Positions 11,801 through 23,742 of a stretch of 64,000 nucleotides of DNA are shown one piece after another. The notes below the pieces were generated by a model. It was not told where the DNA came from and did not search any database. It saw only the letters and a list, made by a program, of their open reading frames with translations. The first letter of the stretch is position 1; the number at the start of each line of letters is the position of its first letter. Source of the DNA: Portulaca oleracea (Eukaryota > Streptophyta > Magnoliopsida > Caryophyllales > Portulacaceae); contig CM055873.1 of the NCBI GenBank assembly GCA_029582165.1, positions 43,703,295-43,767,294 on the forward strand. The letters run 5' to 3'. Both the position numbers and the translations under genes were made by a program.

Positions 11801-13434
11801 GCTGCCCAAGCCACAACAGCCTCCGCCTCAACCCAAACCCGAAAGACCTTAAATGGTAGAGCAGCGTGCAAAGGCAAGGATAGAGAAAGAGGTTGTTTTC
11901 AATAAAGCTTCAAACCCAACAGAAATACTAGGAGCATAATTTCCAAACCACAACGTACCTCAGAAACTGCTGAAATCATTTGTGGTTGATCAAGATTCAG
12001 GATGAAACTGTAATTAGGCTATAGCAGAATCTAAAATACAACACGGTGCATTGCCAACAATGACGAATGGTTGGCCTCGTCTCATTCAACCATTTCATTG
12101 GAAACACATCAAAACTCTTGCAACTCTTCATCTGTTCAACGGGTCAAATTTCAGTAAGTAAAACACAGTCTTAACTTTTCAGCAGGCAACAGCACCTGAG
12201 AAAGATAAGGCGAAAGCATTTGGAGGATATCTATTTAACCGAATGTCCTGCATACTTCATTTGTGCAGCTTCTCCCAGAATATTAAGCGACACTTGAGCG
12301 GAAACGTCTTCCTCCTTGTAATCCAGTTTAGGGCTATCTATATTCAGAGAAGAGAACAAATCCGTCAAACATGCATATTCAGATACATGAGACAAGGATT
12401 ATTTTGCAGAGGAGTTATGGTCATTGCAGGAACTGGAATTAACAACAAACTCATGATTTACGTGGAACGTCTTGCTTGTAAGCCTGTTGAACTCCCAACA
12501 GGAACTAAGGAATGCAGTGTGTATATGAGTCTGTCATATTCATCAAAGTCTTGTATTTTCCCAATAATTGAATGTAGTTATGTTACAAGACGAGGGGGAG
12601 GTGGATATGTGTCCTGCGTAACTGAATAAAAGCTTGAAAAATCAATGAAGAAACTTGAAAAATGCATCCAAGCAGCAAATGTGTAAACTCTTGTTCCTTA
12701 TTATCGGCCTACATTCAAACAGGTTTCCCATAGAAATTTGTTGTTGTTGTTGCATTCAGAAAAACCAAATAATGAAAATTAGCATAATCATGTTGCTGAC
12801 AAAGCAGCAGATATCTAAACTCTTGTTCCTTATTATCGGCCTACATTCAGAAAAGCCAAATAATGAAAAGCATAATCATGTTGCAGCCAGCAAAAAACTT
12901 CGAGATTGTGAAAATAATACATAATAAATGTCAAAAATGTCACAAGCATGATATAGGAGGATGAGTTTGCAGTCACTTGTTTCTGATTATTTACTAAACA
13001 AGCCTGCTTCAGGGAAAAAAAAAAACAGAATACACAAGGGTTATTTATCACAAGTCTTCAAGCCTATAATTAGTGAAAATTCAAGGTTGAAAGACCAAAT
13101 ATCAAAGTAAGTAACTGGTTGAAGGTAGCAATTTACAAAGAATGAAATGATGCCCGTTTGTAATTTGAAAATTCGCCTAACAGTATAAAAAGGAATGACA
13201 GGCTTACGGAGAATAAGTCTCCATGACCTAACTTGTCCTCTATTTATCAAAATATTCAAACTCCTTCGTTAGAAATCCAAAAACAAGAAATTGCTCGGAG
13301 AAACATTGTCATTAGACATAGCATCTAATAGCAGATATTTTATAAAAAGGATATGACAATGTATCATAATGAAAGCATAGGGACTTTAAAACAGACAAAA
13401 ATAAATGGAATGAATTGGATGGCTTGCCTGCAAA
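8831..13434. other. Long non-coding flank, CNL-unit 3' flank block II
   Basis: No coding region is supportable over 4.6 kb. The block contains sequence paralogous to 437-3190 and 24280-25600. For example, 8993-9040 resembles 897-950, 11585-11700 resembles 2098-2180 and 25170-25310, and 12360-12450 resembles 2900-3005. A local duplication with the sequence TCTTGTTCCTTATTATCGGC occurs twice at 12690-12850. It probably represents the downstream flank of the unit whose coding scrap is at 13435-13700. Confidence 0.55.
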
Positions 13435-13700
13435 TATTGCGTTCAGGGATATGTTGAAAGTTAGGCCAATCTTCCTTAATGTTCTCTAGACATCATTTCA
13501 ATAGGCCTACAGAACCGGGCCAGCTGATGTCAAGGCTTGAGGGAGGTGAGTTCTCGCATGGATTCTGGTACTGCTTGCAATCCTTTGCACAAGCCAAATG
13601 AAAGGGATAGAAGAGCTGTGAGGAAGCTAAACCACTTTCGTAATTTCACTGTCTATGGAAGCATGGCATCCCATCGTCATAGTCTCCTGACCTTCATCCA
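13435..13700 (-). pseudogene. CNL C-terminal LRR scrap, fragment C
   Basis: On the minus strand this short piece reads FLTALLSLSFG and VPESMRELTSL, then, after stops and shifts, EDWPNFQHIPERNIC. These match the last LRRs and the conserved C-terminus of the intact CNL (EDWPNIQHIPNRHIAC). Only the final 80 to 90 codons remain. Sequence immediately upstream (13700-13900) is not LRR but matches 27120-27360, so the scrap was joined to another repeated segment by rearrangement. Confidence 0.75.
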
Positions 13701-14724
13701 CGTATGCAACAGTCTTCCTTGTGATCAAATGAGGATCAGTTGGAGAGAATTCATTCCTTGTTCAGTTAATCCTTCAAATTACAAACAATGTGATAAATGC
13801 AGGGCTACAAATCAAGAAAAGATGCGTTGTTAACTATGCATTTGTAATACAAGCATATTGGTCTGTCACATAAATCATCTGTAACAACTTGCAACCAATA
13901 CATCTGTAATGTAAACATATCCAGTTGTCAAAGATTTACCTCTTTTCCTGCACAAATGTCCCTGAGGTTCAGTCGGTCATGGTTTCACGGCTCAAACGCT
14001 CCACTCTGGAGCACTCAGCAGCTCTGTTTCCTCTTGACACCAGATAAGCTAGTATACCTTGCGTTGACGATTCAATGAAGATGGGCAACGGCTGAACTCA
14101 GTCTGGTTTTGGAAAGGGATGTGGTGTGCTAGAAGAAGTTGGAAATGGAGTTGATTGATTTCGTAACTAAAATAATGAGCCTCAGAAGAGTCATCAAGGA
14201 ACCTGAACAGAAGAATGGTAAACTTATACTGTGAGTATTGGAATGATCAACAACAAAAAAAAATAAAAGGGTTGTAATTTGGACTTTGGATCTAGTGATT
14301 CTTGTACACTATCCAACTCCATTACGAAGATCCAAGAGTATAGGATAATAAGATGGGTTTTCCTTTAGAGGGGAGTTAATTAGTTAGAAGACCAAGACTC
14401 AATACATATACATGCAACTCTAATATAACACTTGTATGATTTCAATTGCAGAAGCACAAAGCGGCAACTACTAAAGAAAGAGCACTATCACTTTTTCTTA
14501 CCTTATCAATAGGTGACTACTAATGCAGGGGCATGATTCAACAATTGACTTTCAAGCTGCTAACAAATTTCAATGCTGCTGAAGGCGACAAATCCCTCTA
14601 GTCCTGAATTTTCATTTGACAATACAGAAAAAAATGTAATAACAGCTCGAAATGAAATTATGTTATATAGGGAAATCGACAGCTTTCAATTGACAGAGGG
14701 TAAAACGGATATCTTGCCTGTTTA
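13701..14724. other. Non-coding spacer with a repeat shared with 27120-27360
   Basis: No gene is seen. Bases 13678-13895 match 27120-27360 closely (shared words CTTGTGATCAA, GTTAACTAT and GTCTGTCACATAA). The part nearest 14300 again carries the ACTATCCAACTCCATTACGAAGATC block, also found near 2000 and 11410, i.e. the 3' flank of the next CNL. Confidence 0.5.
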
Positions 14725-17700
14725 CTATTCCAGTTTGTGTATATGCCGACAGGGGATGTGTTGAATGTTGGGCCAGTCTTCCCCAGTGTGATCTTGACAT
14801 CGTTTCCATAACTCGTGAGAATCGTCCATAATTGTAAGTGTTTTGAGGGACGTGAGTCGCTGAATTGATTCTGGCAAAGCTTCCAGTCCTTCACAATGCC
14901 TAATGTCGAGGAATTGGAGGGCAGTGAGGTAGCGAATCCCCTTTGGCAATTTCACCATCTTTGGAAGACTCTGTAACATCAAGTGACGAAGGGTCTGCTG
15001 AAGGCCATGCCATGGTATCCCACCATCACCATCACCCTCTTCCTCCATTCCTTCACAATCGCTTAGATCTAGATTTGGCAAATTCCATAAATTCAACATT
15101 TGCAAGGAATGGAGGTGCTCCAAACCTCCATACAGACTTTTCAGTTGAGGGCAACTGCCAATTGAAAGCTCTTCCAAGGAAGACGAGCACATGCGGAACA
15201 CCTCTTCAACTTGTAATAGACTCTCCAGGTCTTGGGCCCCGTATATACACAATTTGTGAAGACATCCAAATGCCTCTACCGGGAACAATGATTTGAAACT
15301 TGCAGCTTTACAAATCTGTGCAGACCTCAATTTGGAATTTCCAAACTCCACATCATTCATTATTCTCAGTTTTTCATTCAGCTTCCCAAGTGTAACAAAA
15401 TGTTCTATGGTAGGACAAGTAGGAATACATGTCAAGTTGGGGCATTCGCGAATAGTCAAATAGGAAAGGCAAGGAAATGTTGGCAATAACTGAGGTTCTT
15501 TCCTAGTGCTCTTGTCAACAATCTCATTCTCTCTCCACCATCCTTTGAACTTTGGCAGAACTCCTAAACAGAGGCTTTTCAGGGAGGGAAAGAATATTTC
15601 CAATCTAGAAGTTCCTGCACCATCATGGACATTCCCATTGGTAGTCGCACATTCCACGTACTCTAGGTCGCTCATATACTCGAGGATAAGTGATTTCAGA
15701 TGCTGCAATTTTCTCAGCAATGGAAGTTGTTGCAATCGACTATTCTGAAGTTCAATCTTCACAAGATTTGGCAGAAATGTTGTCAAGTGATCTTCCCTTC
15801 CCCAACTCGGCATTCTAGTGGCTTTATAACAACTCAAGATCAGTTCTTTGACATTACTATGTGGCTGCAAATCTTCCAGCAACAGCTCTTCCTTGCGAGA
15901 ATCTACCAATACGTCTCCGGGAGAAAACATGATACCAACAGTATTAAGATGCTCCTTGTTTCCTATATAACCTCCTTCCCTAACATTTTCCTCAGCATAC
16001 TCAAAGTTTATCGGAAATCTAACATGCAAGCAACCTTTCAGGCTTGTGAGAGCTTTTAGATCTTTCAATTGATCAAAAATATTTTGCTTCAAAGCTGAAT
16101 TTCTATGATCACCTACCACAAACATCGGCAACTTTTGAAGACAACTCAACTTTCCCATTCCTTTAGGCATACAATGAAGCTCAGAACGCCAATGCTCTAA
16201 ATCCAACACCCTAAGCTTAACAAGGTCAGTCAAACCTTCCGGCAACGCTTTCAATCTTTCGCAGTTCCGTAACCTAAGTGTCTGCAGATTATGCAGCTTT
16301 GTAATCGACTTGGGTAGCATCTCTAGCTCAAAATTGTTAGACAGGTCAAGATACCTTAAATGCAACAACTTTCCTATTGTGCCTGACAAACTTTTCATCC
16401 TGATCCACTCAAATCTAGTGCCCTCAAGCACGTCCAGTTACTCAATAATGCATCCAAAGTTGCAGGTTGTCTCCACCAGCCAACGCTAAGGCACGTACGG
16501 ATCTTAGTCTTCATGAAAAAGACTCTTGTGCCTTCGACTTTATGACTATAATTTAGATGCCGAACTTTATGATCCAGCTCTAAACTCTCTGTAGTATCAT
16601 CTGTTGTATGGACCTCCTTTCCTGCAACCTCTTGGGCGATATCATGCATCAAGTCATGAACTTTGCATGAAACAATATTTCCATATGCATCTTTTCTAAT
16701 ATCCTGGAAGAAGCATCTCTTCATCAGAATGAAAAAGTATTCCTCGGCAGCGTCTTCTACGCTTTGACCTTCATACAGAGGGGCAACATAATCTTGAGCC
16801 ATCCAAAGATTGATCAACCTTTTTTTCTTGATCAACTCATCTTTATGAAATAATGCACAATAACTGAAGCATGCCTTCAGTGAGGAATCGAGATGATGGT
16901 AACTAAGCTTGAGTATCGGCTCTATGCCACCATCGTTACCACTTTTAAGTTTGCCCAATCCTGTCTTTTGAAACAACATCCACTTTTCTTCGCCTTGTCC
17001 GTAAAGAAGACTACCCACAACCTTTATAGCAAGAGGAACGTTAGCACATCTTTTTACAATTTGTTGACCAACTTCTACCAAGTTAGAAGAGTGTGCTTGT
17101 TCACCGCTCTCTCCAAATGCTGCAATCTCAAACAGGTGCCATGAATCCTCATCAGACAATCCTTTTAACTTATAAACAACCTTACTCCCCACTGCTATGG
17201 CTGTCTTTTCTGAACGTGTAGTAACAAGAATCCAACTACCTCTCAAGCCATTCATGAGGAATTTCTCTAAATCAAGCCACTGAAGGCGATCTTCAGTCCA
17301 AATGTCATCTAAAACAAGAAAGAACTTCTTTCCTACCAATTGTCCTTGAAGTTGTTTCTGTAGGGATTCCATTTCAAGGTCCTTATAATCCCCGTGTGTG
17401 ATTGACTGCAAAATCTGACCAAGAATAGTTCTAACATCCAAATGTTTTTGACTTTCATTAGAGACGCATGTCCATGACTTCAAGGAGAATTCTTTCTCAA
17501 TCCTTGGATCATTAAATACTAGTTGGGCAAGGGTTGTTTTTCCCAACCCTCCAATTCCCACAATAGTAAGGCAACTAACATTTCTTTGAGTATCAGGGTC
17601 GAGCAAACTAGCCACAATATTCTCCACATCATCCTTTCTACCAACAATATCATGGGCATACACATAAGAACACGTGTCCCTTCTCCTACGGATAGGTTGG

Positions 17701-18143
17701 TGGTCAAACTTATATGCAAAGTTTCTATGGTTATTGGCAATGGTATCCAACCTTTGCCTAATTTCCTTGACCCCTTTGGACATTCTCCAAGCAAAACCAA
17801 GAGAATCAAAACGAGAAAAAAGAAGGCGCACCTTTTGGTAGAGATTACCACCTTTGATAAGCTTGTTCTGCTCGGCGACAGTCACAAACTCATCAAGCAA
17901 ATCTTCAGCATCGTAAACAACATCCTTGAGTTCATCAACATAGAGTCGGGTTTGACTTAAGAGGCCCTCTTGGTCCTGAACGGACTCTGCATCATCCAGG
18001 ACAGCCTTGACAGTGTGGACAGTGCTTTTGAGGTTGTCAAGCTCTGATTTGTAATCTAAAATAGAGCACAGGTCCTTGAGTTCCGAACATTCCATGGCAG
18101 AAAACAGAGTCTGAACAGCAGAAAGTAGTGTTCCAAAGTCCAT
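14725..18143 (-). CDS. CC-NBS-LRR (RGA-type) receptor gene with a single frameshift
   Basis: Intracellular NLR immune-receptor homologue of about 1140 codons, interrupted once. I start it at MDFGTLLSAVQTLF (18143), because the paralogue starts MDLGTALSAVQTLF and the 11 residues in frame upstream are not conserved. Order: coiled coil (residues 1-150, VYDAEDLLDEF near 77-87); P-loop GIGGLGKTT (196-204); RNBS-A WTCVSN; kinase-2 LVLDDIW (about 276-282, the Trp is typical of CNLs); RNBS-B WILVTTRS; GLPL as ANVPLAI; RNBS-D CFSYCALFHKD; MHD in VHDLMHD (about 498-500); then LRRs. At about 16398 the frame ends after LDLSGSG and continues in the +1 frame as MKSLSGTIGKLLHLRYLDLS, which fits loss of one base. 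No plausible intron explains it. All motifs are otherwise intact. Either it is a young pseudogene making a truncated CC-NB protein of about 582 residues, or the frameshift is a sequence error. Confidence 0.85.
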
Positions 18144-20340
18144 GAGGTTCGATTTTGTTTGAGAGATGAGCAGCAAATTGAATGGTGATTCTGGAGTTGA
18201 GAAGATTTGTCGGAGAATTGAAGAAGGTGAAACAAAAATGATGCAACAATCTGATGATCATTATATCAAAAATTATTGATTTGCAACACCAAACCCCACA
18301 ACCACTGTCACTTTAATTGTGGGTGGGTGGAAAGTTAGTCAAAATAAGACACCAAGTCATTTTTTATGTTTTACCCTGAACTTTGTTTATTGCCTCTGCT
18401 GAATCATTAAGGGAAAATGAGAACTCAATGGAGGCAAGCACAACTGCTCCCTTTCTGATTTGATCAAACCTCATAGAAATTCAGGTAAAGTAATTAATTG
18501 ATTAATCATAATGAATAGTTAATTGGTGGTTAATATCACTGCACTGGATATGGACAAATTTTAGTGGGAAGCAAATAGGGAAAAGTTAGTTGGATTCATG
18601 GAAGTATGAGTCACAAGTCATTGGGCAAATATTTTTTCAAGGTCTTTGTCTCTTCCTGGTTAGTGTAGTGTGTGGTAAATCCTATATGATAAAAGTTACT
18701 CAAGTCATGTGCAGAATTAGTGTTTTCAAGCAAACGTTAAAGAAACTATGGCAAATAGACCGAAAATTCGAGTAGAAGCCTATGTAAACTTTATCATCGT
18801 CCCTCTCTATTGAGATCATAGATGATTAGAAGGCGAGCCAAAGATTTACAATCAAAATCAACAAGCTTTTGAATTGTCATTTTTATTGAGAAGCTATCTA
18901 CAAACTATGTAGAGCAGCTATTTCAAACAGATTAGTATGCACTTTCACTGCTCCTATTACTTATAACCTCTAGAAGTGATTACTGCTAGACATATTTCAA
19001 CACCAAAACTAAATGGTGAAGGGAAAACATAAGAGACATCATACATTAGTGCAAACCCTTGGATGAGAATAAATAAATGAATATATAAATAAAGGAGTAA
19101 AATATTATTGTCAGGAACATAAGTCCTTGGATGAGAAAGTGTTTTCAGTCCAGAGTATACACTTCAGACAGCTGAGAGCAACTTGCTACTCAAATCACCT
19201 TAAAAGTGACTACCAAGCTGAAGTTGGGAAACTTGCTATGGCTAAAATGCTCGATATCCAAAATGAAATTTGAAGACAGTTGTACTAGACATTGGATAGA
19301 GTAGACCTTATAATCACCAGGATTGATATAAATAACACCGTCTATAGTTTTACAGCTTCTTCCAAACGATCAAGTTACCCTAAAACAGACAACTCTAGCA
19401 TCTCTTGAGCTAGTTTATCAACAGATACTCCGGACAAAAAGATGCCATTAAACGCACAAATTGCAATATGCCATTGCATAATCTTTTATCGGAACAAGAG
19501 ACGAGCTTCAGCAGTTTATCAATCAATGGTAGTATAATACTAACATGTTTACTCATTCCTGTGGAGAATTAACTTGCAACACAAATGTAAATTCCTGTAC
19601 CTTTTTATCGGCATGCATTTAGTAAAACCAAAGGATGAAAAAGTGGCATTGAAGACTGTTGAGAATTAGGCTGCAATATACTTAAAAATTATGCTTTTAT
19701 TACACAACAATAAAGGCGATATAATTTTACAATACTTGAACACTCACTCACACACTTGAATGTTTGTCGAAGATATGATCACTCTAAGTCTCTTTAAGAC
19801 CAGCAGTTGTGCACAGTTATGAGCACTAAAAATTGTATCCAGCATTGCACAATAATGTCATCGGAGTACTTCGGAGCTCATCAGGTGCTTCCAGCCCTGA
19901 AAAATCCATATGGACAAGAATTAAGGTCATGGATATGCCCAATTTCTCAATTGATTGAACAATAAATGATTCTCAATCGCCATCAAACTAAGTGACTTGA
20001 GAAAGACAATGGCAATTCGCTTTTTAGTATACTTCAACAACTTGACACAAACAGCCCTAGTAAATCATATCAGCACATAAAACTCTACTTTGAAGACCCA
20101 CGAGTTAGCTCAACTGACTATTCTACAGTAGTGCAGTATACAATTCTAGTTTGACGTCCAAAGAATTAATAAGAGCACAGCTCAAAGTTTCACCCAAACT
20201 TCCAGGAGTGCAATTGATAAAAGCACAAGTACTCAAGCAAGCACCTTATCACACAAATAATAAAAAATTAAGGAAAAAATAAGAGACACAGTAGATTATT
20301 AATTCCAGTAGAGAAAAATGACCTCGCCTGTTGACCAGCT
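18144..20340. other. Non-coding spacer between the two best CNLs
   Basis: No gene is visible. Bases 18540-18660 closely match 24060-24180 (shared GGATTCATGGAAGTATGAGT), so both CNLs have the same kind of upstream sequence. Bases 18940-18990 match 24430-24480 and 19165-19345 match 25405-25570. This shows a tandem duplication whose unit includes gene and spacer. The end nearest 20340 is the 3' flank of the next CNL. Promoter elements could not be pinpointed. Confidence 0.55.
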
Positions 20341-23300
20341 TCAGCATGCAATATGGCGATTAGGAATGTGCTGAATGTTGGGCCAGTCTTCCCCGGTGTT
20401 GTCTTGACATCGTTTTAACAGGCCAAGAGAACAGCCTCTGATATCAAGTGCTTCGAGGGAAGTGAGTTTCCGTATTGATTCTGGGAGTGATTCCAGCCCT
20501 TTACAGTTGAGAATTAGAAGGGATCGAAGGGCAGTGAGATGACATATCCCCTTTGGTAAACTCACCATCTTTGGAATATCATTCAATTCCAAGGAACGAA
20601 GGCAGTGATGAAGGTGGCACCATGGCATCTCATCCCCATTCTCTTCCACTCCATCCCGTCCATTATTGCTCAGGTTCAAATTGGGCAAAAACCGTAGCTG
20701 CAACACCTCCAATGCAGCGAGATGCTCCAACCCTCCACACAGGCTTTTCAATTTATCACAACCGTAAATAAGAAGGTTTTGCAGGGAAGATGAGCAGCTG
20801 CGGAACACATTCTCAACTTCTGTTAAGCTCTCCATCTCCTCCTCAACCCATCCTATTTCCATCTCCTGGAGACAATCAAAAGCCTCCATCGGCAACACCC
20901 ATTTCAGATACCTTGGATCCCGACTGCGTAGCTTTCTCAGTTTCGAGGTTTCTGGTTCAATAGCATCCATGATCCTTAGCTTTTTGTTCAGTTTTCCCCA
21001 CAAATCCAGTTCTTTGACGGTAGGACAACTAGGAAGATATGCCAACTCAGGGCAGTTCCAAATGGTCAACTTGGAAAGACAGGGAAATGAAGGCAGTACA
21101 TGGAGTTCTTTACCATCTTCAGTGCAATCCATCATCTCATTACCTCTCCACCAACCTTTCAGCTTTGGTAGATTACTTAGATTGAGTTCATCAAGGGAAG
21201 GAAAGAACAGTTCTGACCCAGAAGACCCTGAAACATCAGTAGTAACATGCTTACTTGTGGTCTCGATGTACTCCAAACCATCCATTAAAAACAGGGTCAG
21301 CGATTTTAGATGACGCAGTTTGCCGAGTGATGGGAGGTGGTGCAGCCGGGTACAATGATAAAGCTTGATCTTGACCAAATTTGGCAGATGAATTGCCAAG
21401 TAATCTTCTTTTGTCCAACTCGGCATGTTAATGCCTACATAGTATGACAATGTCAAATCCTTGAGATTACGATGTGGTTGCAGATCTTCTAGCAATAATT
21501 CTTCATTGGAAAACTCTAACTTGTCTTCACCGGGAAATTGAATATTGACACGATAAAGATCTTTCTTGTTCCTTATACACCCACCATTTCCACGAGCATA
21601 CTTAAAATTTGAAAGAATATGGATCAATAGGCAACCTTTTAGGTTAGTGAGAGCTTTCAAATCTTCCATTTGACCAAAGGCACTTTGCTTCTTCAAATTC
21701 GCATTTCCATCACCTAATACAAACATTGGAAGCTTTCGAAGACACTTCAATTTTCCCATCCCCCGAGGCATACAGGTAAGCTTGGAGCAAGAGTAATCTA
21801 TATCCAAGACCCTAAGCTTGACCAGATCCGACAAATCTTCTGGCAACTCTTTCAACCTTTGACATTGCCGTAAGTTTAAAGTTTGCAAATTAATTAGCTT
21901 TGTAATCGCCTTAGGCAGCCTTTCAAGGTCATGATTTCCCGATAGATCAAGATACCTTAGATGAAGCAGCTTTCCTAAGGCACTTGGCAAACTTTTGATG
22001 CTTGATTTACTCAAGTCCAAAGTCCTTAGGCATGTCCAATTTCTCAATAGTGTATCCACACTTATACCTTGTTGCCAATGACCGAAGTGGAGATATGTGC
22101 GGATCTTAGTCTTCGCGAAAGACATCTTTGTGCCTTCATCTGTGAAAACATAAGATAGATGCCGAACTTTGTTGTCCAAGCTTGTTGTGATAGAATTTAT
22201 TGCACAAATCTCTTTTGCAACTACTTCTTGGGCAATATCATGCATCAAATCATGGATTTTGCACGAAACAATATTGTCATATTCGTCTTTTCCAAGATCT
22301 TGGAAGAAACATCGCTTCACCAAAATGGAAAAATATTCATCGGCAGCATCTTCTATGCTTTGACCTTCTTGCAAAGGAGCAATATAATCTTGTGCCATCC
22401 AAAGATTGATCAACATTTCCTTCTCTATGACATGATCTTTGGGAAATATAGCACAATAGCAAAAGCAAGTCTTCAATGGAGAATCAAGATGATGGTAACT
22501 AAGCTTTAATATAGGCTCTATGCCACCATTTTTGCCACTTTTAAGCCTGCCCAGACCGATCTTTTGAAATGATTCCCATTTATCTTTGCCCTGGCCGTAC
22601 AGAAGGCTGCCTACCACTTTTATGGCAAGGGGAACATTGGCACATCTCTTAACAATTCTTTGACCAATTTCCACCAGCTCAGAAGAAAATGTTTGCTCAT
22701 ACATTCCTCCAAATGCAGTAATCTCAAATAGACTCCACGAATCCCGATCCGACAACCCTTTCAATTTATACATATGTGTATCTCCCGTAATTGTTGCTGT
22801 CTTCTCTGATCGTGTTGTAACTATAATCCAACTTCCCTTTAGACCACTCATCAAGAACCTCTCCAAGTCAAGCCACTGAAGGCGATCCTCACTCCAAACA
22901 TCATCCAAAACAAGAAGGAACTTCTTTTGCACTAGCTGTTCTTGAAGTTGTTTCTGTAGGGGCTCCAAGTCGAGGTCTTCATGATCTCCATGCGTAATTA
23001 AATGCAAAATCTTACAAAGAATAGCTCTGACATCCCAACTCGTGTGATCTTGATCAGAGACACAAGTCCACAACCTCAACGAGAATTCATTCACAATCCT
23101 AGGATCATTATATACTAGTTGGGCAAGAGTAGTTTTCCCCAACCCTCCGATCCCCACAATAGTAAGGCAAGATACATTTCTAGCCACATTAGGGTCTAGC
23201 AACCTGGTGACAATCTCCTCTACATCATTCTTTCTCCCGATAACATCTTGGGCATACACATAAGAACATGAATCCCTTCTCCTAAGGGTCGGTCGGTGGT

Positions 23301-23742
23301 CAAGCTTAAAAGCAAACTTTTTATAATTACTAGCAATCACATCCAACCTTTTCCTGATTTGCACAACACCGCGAGACATTCTATAAGCAACAGCAAGAGA
23401 ATCGAAGCGAGAAAAGAGGCGACAAACCTTTCGAGTGACACTGCCATCGTTGTTGATGAGCTTCTTCTGCTCGGCCAGGGTGAGAAACTCATCAAGCAAA
23501 TCATCAGCGTCGTAAACAACATCCTTGAGTTGATCAATATAGAGTCGAGCATGACTTAAGACACCCAATTGGTCTTGCACTGAGTCAGCATCATCGAGCA
23601 CAGCCTTGACTGAGTCAACAACACATTTGAGATTATCAAGCTCAGATTTGTAGCCTAAAATGGAGCACAAGTCCTTGAGCTCCGAACATTGTAGGGTAGA
23701 AAACAGGGTTTGAACAGCAGAAAGTGCAGTTCCCAAGTCCAT
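20341..23742 (-). CDS. Intact CC-NBS-LRR (RGA-type) disease-resistance protein
   Basis: A single-exon ORF of 1133 residues, the usual size for RGA-type CNLs. It is predicted to act as a cytoplasmic ATP-binding immune receptor that is kept off by ADP and switched on by pathogen effectors (family knowledge). Start chosen at MDLGTALSAV (23742) by agreement with paralogues; an in-frame ATG 14 codons upstream (23784) is less likely. Order: Rx-N coiled coil (1-150, VYDADDLLDEF about 76-86); P-loop GIGGLGKTT (197-205); RNBS-A LWTCVSD; kinase-2 LVLDDVW (277-283); RNBS-B WIIVTTRS (305-312); RNBS-C; GLPL as ANVPLAI (368-374); RNBS-D CFCYCAIFPKD; MHD in IHDLMHD (500-502); LRRs from about 570 to the end, finishing EDWPNIQHIPNRHIAC. 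No motif is damaged. No signal peptide or membrane segment is visible. The effector recognised cannot be told from sequence. Confidence 0.95.
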   Translation of the reverse strand: MDLGTALSAVQTLFSTLQCSELKDLCSILGYKSELDNLKCVVDSVKAVLDDADSVQDQLGVLSHARLYIDQLKDVVYDADDLLDEFLTLAEQKKLINNDGSVTRKVCRLFSRFDSLAVAYRMSRGVVQIRKRLDVIASNYKKFAFKLDHRPTLRRRDSCSYVYAQDVIGRKNDVEEIVTRLLDPNVARNVSCLTIVGIGGLGKTTLAQLVYNDPRIVNEFSLRLWTCVSDQDHTSWDVRAILCKILHLITHGDHEDLDLEPLQKQLQEQLVQKKFLLVLDDVWSEDRLQWLDLERFLMSGLKGSWIIVTTRSEKTATITGDTHMYKLKGLSDRDSWSLFEITAFGGMYEQTFSSELVEIGQRIVKRCANVPLAIKVVGSLLYGQGKDKWESFQKIGLGRLKSGKNGGIEPILKLSYHHLDSPLKTCFCYCAIFPKDHVIEKEMLINLWMAQDYIAPLQEGQSIEDAADEYFSILVKRCFFQDLGKDEYDNIVSCKIHDLMHDIAQEVVAKEICAINSITTSLDNKVRHLSYVFTDEGTKMSFAKTKIRTYLHFGHWQQGISVDTLLRNWTCLRTLDLSKSSIKSLPSALGKLLHLRYLDLSGNHDLERLPKAITKLINLQTLNLRQCQRLKELPEDLSDLVKLRVLDIDYSCSKLTCMPRGMGKLKCLRKLPMFVLGDGNANLKKQSAFGQMEDLKALTNLKGCLLIHILSNFKYARGNGGCIRNKKDLYRVNIQFPGEDKLEFSNEELLLEDLQPHRNLKDLTLSYYVGINMPSWTKEDYLAIHLPNLVKIKLYHCTRLHHLPSLGKLRHLKSLTLFLMDGLEYIETTSKHVTTDVSGSSGSELFFPSLDELNLSNLPKLKGWWRGNEMMDCTEDGKELHVLPSFPCLSKLTIWNCPELAYLPSCPTVKELDLWGKLNKKLRIMDAIEPETSKLRKLRSRDPRYLKWVLPMEAFDCLQEMEIGWVEEEMESLTEVENVFRSCSSSLQNLLIYGCDKLKSLCGGLEHLAALEVLQLRFLPNLNLSNNGRDGVEENGDEMPWCHLHHCLRSLELNDIPKMVSLPKGICHLTALRSLLILNCKGLESLPESIRKLTSLEALDIRGCSLGLLKRCQDNTGEDWPNIQHIPNRHIAC

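Noticed and set aside
12243..12629. ORF of 128 codons in the non-coding flank
   Set aside because: It overlaps flank sequence conserved at 2900-3005 and about 52840, where the frame is not open, so it is not coding.
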